Shown piece by piece: positions 5,831 to 7,269 of a stretch of DNA of 7,269 nucleotides. Each line of letters opens with the position of its first letter. The stretch's first letter is position 1. The position numbers were made by a program, and so were the translations under genes. The notes below the pieces were generated by a model, which saw nothing but the letters and a program-made list of their open reading frames with translations, did no database searches and was not told where the DNA came from. This stretch comes from an uncultured Ilumatobacter sp. (lineage in GTDB: Bacteria > Actinomycetota > Acidimicrobiia > Acidimicrobiales > Ilumatobacteraceae). The stretch spans positions 1-7,269 of the forward strand of contig CALAHA010000100.1 of NCBI GenBank assembly GCA_937891565.1. The letters are read 5' to 3'.

Positions 5831-6711
5831 GCTGCGATGTCTTCGGGGTACATGTCGCAGCACCCACCGATGATCGTCGCTCCGGCATCGACCCAGGTGC
5901 CCACGATGTCTGCGTAGCTGGCCGCGTCAAGGTCCGGTCGACGGTCAAAGATCGTGTTGTTGGCGGCGTATTCGGGCTGTCGGGCATCAGGGAAGCCGTT
6001 GGCATAGCCGCCGATCCGGACGTTGAGATGGGACGCAGCGACTTTCTCAGCAAGCTCGATGATGGCTGGTGTCGTCTGCTCCGGCAGCGCGCAATTGAAC
6101 ATCACGGCATCGATCACATCGGCGTGCTCGGTGACGACATCGATGATGTCGTCGATGGTGTCGCCCGAGCGAAGCGCGATCTGACCGTCGTAGGCGTCGG
6201 GCAGCGAGAACGATGCCCAGATGGGCTGCCCCGACCCGTGCTCGCGGATCGCTGCGACGATCACGTCGAGTTCGGCGACCAGGCTGAGCGTTTCGGCGAT
6301 CCAGACATCGACGTACCGATCGAGTTGCTGCACGATGAGTGCATAGATCTCGGGGGCTCGGTCTGCGTCGAATAGGTCCGGTTCGTACGAGCCGAATAGC
6401 GGCGGCATCGAACCTCCGACGAGCACCACTCCGGCAGTGTCGGCGGCTTGGCGTGCAAGGCGTCCTGACAGTTCGATGAGGTCGGCGCCCTCGGCAGCGA
6501 AACGGTCATCGCCGAGGTGGTACGGAACGACGGCGTAGTTGTTGGTGATGATCACCTGCGCTCCGGCATCGATGAACTGCGTGTGCGCATCGACCACGTG
6601 GTCGGGGCTCTCGATGAGTGCCAATGCAGACCACTCGGGCTGTCGGAACGGTGCGCCTATTCGCCTCAGGAACTTGCCCATCCCGCCGTCGAGGATGGTG
6701 ATCTTGTTCAT
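5809..6711 (-). CDS. Homocysteine S-methyltransferase family protein (300 aa)
   Basis: The predicted enzyme transfers a methyl group to homocysteine to give methionine, through a Zn-bound thiolate in a TIM barrel (MmuM/BHMT/MetH N-domain family). Numbered from ATG 6711: N-terminal ILDGGMGKFLRR (6-17), the family's DGG motif; ITNNYAVV (55-62); SMPPLFGSYEPD (101-112); AETLSLVAE (139-147); and the three predicted zinc cysteines C207 (in MFNCA) and C284/C285 (in IGGCCDMYP). After GGCC the usual R/G-T-T-P is replaced by D-M-Y-P, so this is a divergent member. The start is ATG 6711 because the DGG strand begins at once, as in relatives; the open extension to 6927 is Gly/Cys-rich noise over a G-run. 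No SD is visible; TACTCC 7 nt upstream suggests a leaderless mRNA. The methyl donor (S-methylmethionine, a betaine or another) cannot be told from sequence. It stands alone, without other methionine genes nearby. Confidence 0.9.
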   Translation of the reverse strand: MNKITILDGGMGKFLRRIGAPFRQPEWSALALIESPDHVVDAHTQFIDAGAQVIITNNYAVVPYHLGDDRFAAEGADLIELSGRLARQAADTAGVVLVGGSMPPLFGSYEPDLFDADRAPEIYALIVQQLDRYVDVWIAETLSLVAELDVIVAAIREHGSGQPIWASFSLPDAYDGQIALRSGDTIDDIIDVVTEHADVIDAVMFNCALPEQTTPAIIELAEKVAASHLNVRIGGYANGFPDARQPEYAANNTIFDRRPDLDAASYADIVGTWVDAGATIIGGCCDMYPEDIAALSARFG

Positions 6712-6718
6712 CGAGGTT

Positions 6719-6724
6719 GGAGTA
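6719..6724 (-). promoter_or_regulatory. Candidate leaderless -10 box TACTCC before the methyltransferase gene
   Basis: Read on the minus strand, TACTCC stands exactly 7 nt before the ATG at 6711, the same geometry as TACTGT before the MDR gene, with the final T of TANNNT replaced by C. No Shine-Dalgarno precedes the start. A second better-matching box, TAGATT (minus strand, about 6731-6736), lies further upstream and would give a short 5' leader instead. Confidence 0.3.
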
Positions 6725-6762
6725 GGAGGCACAACCTGTGAATCTAGTCTGCAGCGTGCGAA

Positions 6763-6800
6763 GTATTTCTTGCAAATACGTTGCATTCTGTTGAATGCAA
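6763..6800. promoter_or_regulatory. Two adjacent palindromes, candidate operator in divergent region
   Basis: First palindrome: GTATTT (6763-6768) and AAATAC (6774-6779), spacer CTTGC. Second, starting 2 nt later: TTGCATTC (6781-6788) and GAATGCAA (6793-6800), spacer TGTT, with perfect 8-bp arms. The stretch is AT-rich against its surroundings and lies between the divergent methyltransferase and phasin-like genes. The second palindrome covers the -35 and spacer of the predicted promoter of the phasin-like gene, where a repressor would act. It could also be an RNA hairpin if transcription starts further upstream. Confidence 0.45.
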
Positions 6801-6808
6801 GGTAAAGT
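6781..6808 (+). promoter_or_regulatory. Predicted promoter of the phasin-like gene
   Basis: A -35-like TTGCAT (6781-6786) and a -10-like TAAAGT (6803-6808, fits TANNNT) are separated by 16 nt. Transcription would start near 6815 and give a leader of about 105 nt before the ATG at 6920. The -35 is a poor match to TTGACA (first three bases only), so a regulated or alternative-sigma promoter is possible. Confidence 0.35.
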
Positions 6809-6850
6809 ACGCAGTACGGAAGCAGAGCAGGCAACCCCAGCTGCTCCAAG

Positions 6851-6909
6851 AACACCCTCACCCCCCCACATTCACCTCCCCCACCACCCCAAAAAACTCT
6901 CAACACACT
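6851..6909 (+). promoter_or_regulatory. G-free, C-rich 5' leader tract of the phasin-like gene
   Basis: From 6851 to 6909 there are 59 consecutive bases without a single G on the plus strand, including C7, C5 and C4 runs and an A6 run. It lies in the predicted untranslated leader just before the ribosome binding site. Such RNA is unstructured and resembles Rho-loading (rut-like) or translation-enhancing leaders. The minus strand carries the matching G-runs, which could form a G-quadruplex with one long loop. Its function is inferred from composition alone. Confidence 0.4.
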
Positions 6910-6913
6910 GGAG
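6910..6913 (+). promoter_or_regulatory. Shine-Dalgarno GGAG of the phasin-like gene
   Basis: GGAG stands 6 nt before the ATG at 6920, near-ideal spacing. It is the only clear Shine-Dalgarno of this kind in the window, and it fixes the start of the phasin-like gene. Confidence 0.7.
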
Positions 6914-6919
6914 CATTCA

Positions 6920-7269
6920 ATGCGCAATCAAATCATCACCAAGATCAACGGTCAGCTCGAAACGGCCACCGCCAACTACACGAGCACCAACGCCAAGGTC
7001 CTCGACGCAGTCCTCGACGCCAACCGCAAGGCCGTCGACTTCGCCGTCAAGACCGTCGACGCCATTACCAAAACTGTCGAAGTTCCCGCCATGCCGGAGC
7101 TGCCATTTGCTGGCCGCTTCGAGCTCCCCGCGTTCCCGACCGCTGCCGAGGCCGGCAAGCGTTACATCTCCTTCGTCGAACGCGCCGCTGACATGAACCG
7201 TGACCTGAACGGGCGCGTCATCGACATGCTGAAGATTGAAGAGGCGAAGAAGCCTGCCGCCAAGAAGCC
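6920..7269 (+). CDS. Phasin-like / HBHA-like protein, N-terminal part (runs off window end)
   Basis: The frame is open from ATG 6920 to the window edge with no stop, giving 116 complete codons. Residues 1-53 look like one long amphipathic helix rich in Ala, Asn, Lys and Val (for example KVLDAVLDANRKAVDFAVK). A Pro-rich linker follows (about 54-74: VPAMPELPF, FELPAFP), then a second helix (about 75-108: YISFVERAADMNRDLNGRV), then the start of a Lys/Ala/Pro tail (EEAKKPAAKK). This architecture matches phasins and the actinobacterial HBHA/lipid-droplet proteins, which coat polyhydroxyalkanoate or triacylglycerol inclusions or bind polyanions. There is no signal peptide or membrane segment. Codons are overwhelmingly C-ending (GTC, CTC, GAC, GCC, AAG), more so than in the neighbours, and the SD is good; both suggest high expression. 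Two open frames over the same bases (6781-7191, 6795-7196) are artefacts. The phasin versus HBHA-like versus other coiled-coil choice is open until the C-terminus is seen. Confidence 0.7.
   Translation, partial: MRNQIITKINGQLETATANYTSTNAKVLDAVLDANRKAVDFAVKTVDAITKTVEVPAMPELPFAGRFELPAFPTAAEAGKRYISFVERAADMNRDLNGRVIDMLKIEEAKKPAAKK

Noticed and set aside
6712..6927. Extension of the methyltransferase frame to 6927
   Set aside because: The added 72 residues come from the G-run opposite the C-rich leader and look non-protein-like; the family core begins at ATG 6711.
6781..7196. Two plus-strand frames (136 and 133 aa) over the right end
   Set aside because: They are Arg/His/Gln-rich or Ser/Pro-rich shadows of the phasin-like frame that starts at 6920 and has an SD and C-ending codons.
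1..7269. Mobile elements, CRISPR arrays, toxin-antitoxin or defence genes, tRNAs
   Set aside because: No transposase, integrase, spaced direct repeats, terminal inverted repeats or tRNA-like fold was recognised in either strand.

Overview
The window looks like chromosomal DNA from a high-GC actinobacterium, plausibly of the Acidimicrobiia/Ilumatobacter type. This is inferred from the GC-rich, mostly G/C-ending codons, leaderless-looking gene starts, the lipid-oriented gene set and a Lys/Ala/Pro-tailed phasin-like protein. No 16S or marker gene is present to prove it. No tRNA, rRNA, CRISPR array, insertion sequence or phage gene was seen.

Layout. Bases 1-329 (+) are the 3' end of a DUF169-family gene. 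It converges on a tight three-gene minus-strand operon, transcribed right to left: a DUF35-type Zn-ribbon/OB-fold protein (3097-2735), a thiolase-superfamily enzyme (2738-1575) and a cytochrome P450 (1578-352). Both junctions are 4-nt start/stop overlaps (ATGA and GTGA). An 86-bp divergent region separates this operon from an acyl-CoA synthetase (AMP-forming ligase, 3184-4743, +). A zinc-independent quinone-oxidoreductase-like MDR enzyme (4811-5785, +) follows, apparently with its own leaderless promoter. It converges, over a 10-bp perfect hairpin, on a homocysteine S-methyltransferase-family gene (6711-5809, -). A 208-bp divergent regulatory region with two palindromes and a 59-nt G-free, C-rich leader then precedes a phasin/HBHA-like gene (6920 to the window end, +, incomplete).

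How the genes may work together (inference). The ligase would activate a carboxylic acid to its CoA ester. The P450 could hydroxylate the substrate, and the thiolase with its DUF35 partner could make or break a C-C bond on the CoA thioester. The MDR enzyme could reduce an activated double bond. This resembles pieces of steroid, terpenoid or branched-lipid catabolism, but no acyl-CoA dehydrogenase, hydratase or hydroxyacyl-CoA dehydrogenase is in the window, so the substrate cannot be named. The phasin-like protein at the right edge would fit storage of polyester or neutral lipid. The homocysteine methyltransferase belongs to methionine/one-carbon metabolism and has no obvious link to the rest.

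The observations most worth following are the thiolase that keeps its nucleophilic Cys but lacks a second catalytic Cys at both usual positions while being coupled to a DUF35 partner, and the unusual promoter/leader of the phasin-like gene. Nothing here is clearly a wholly new system.
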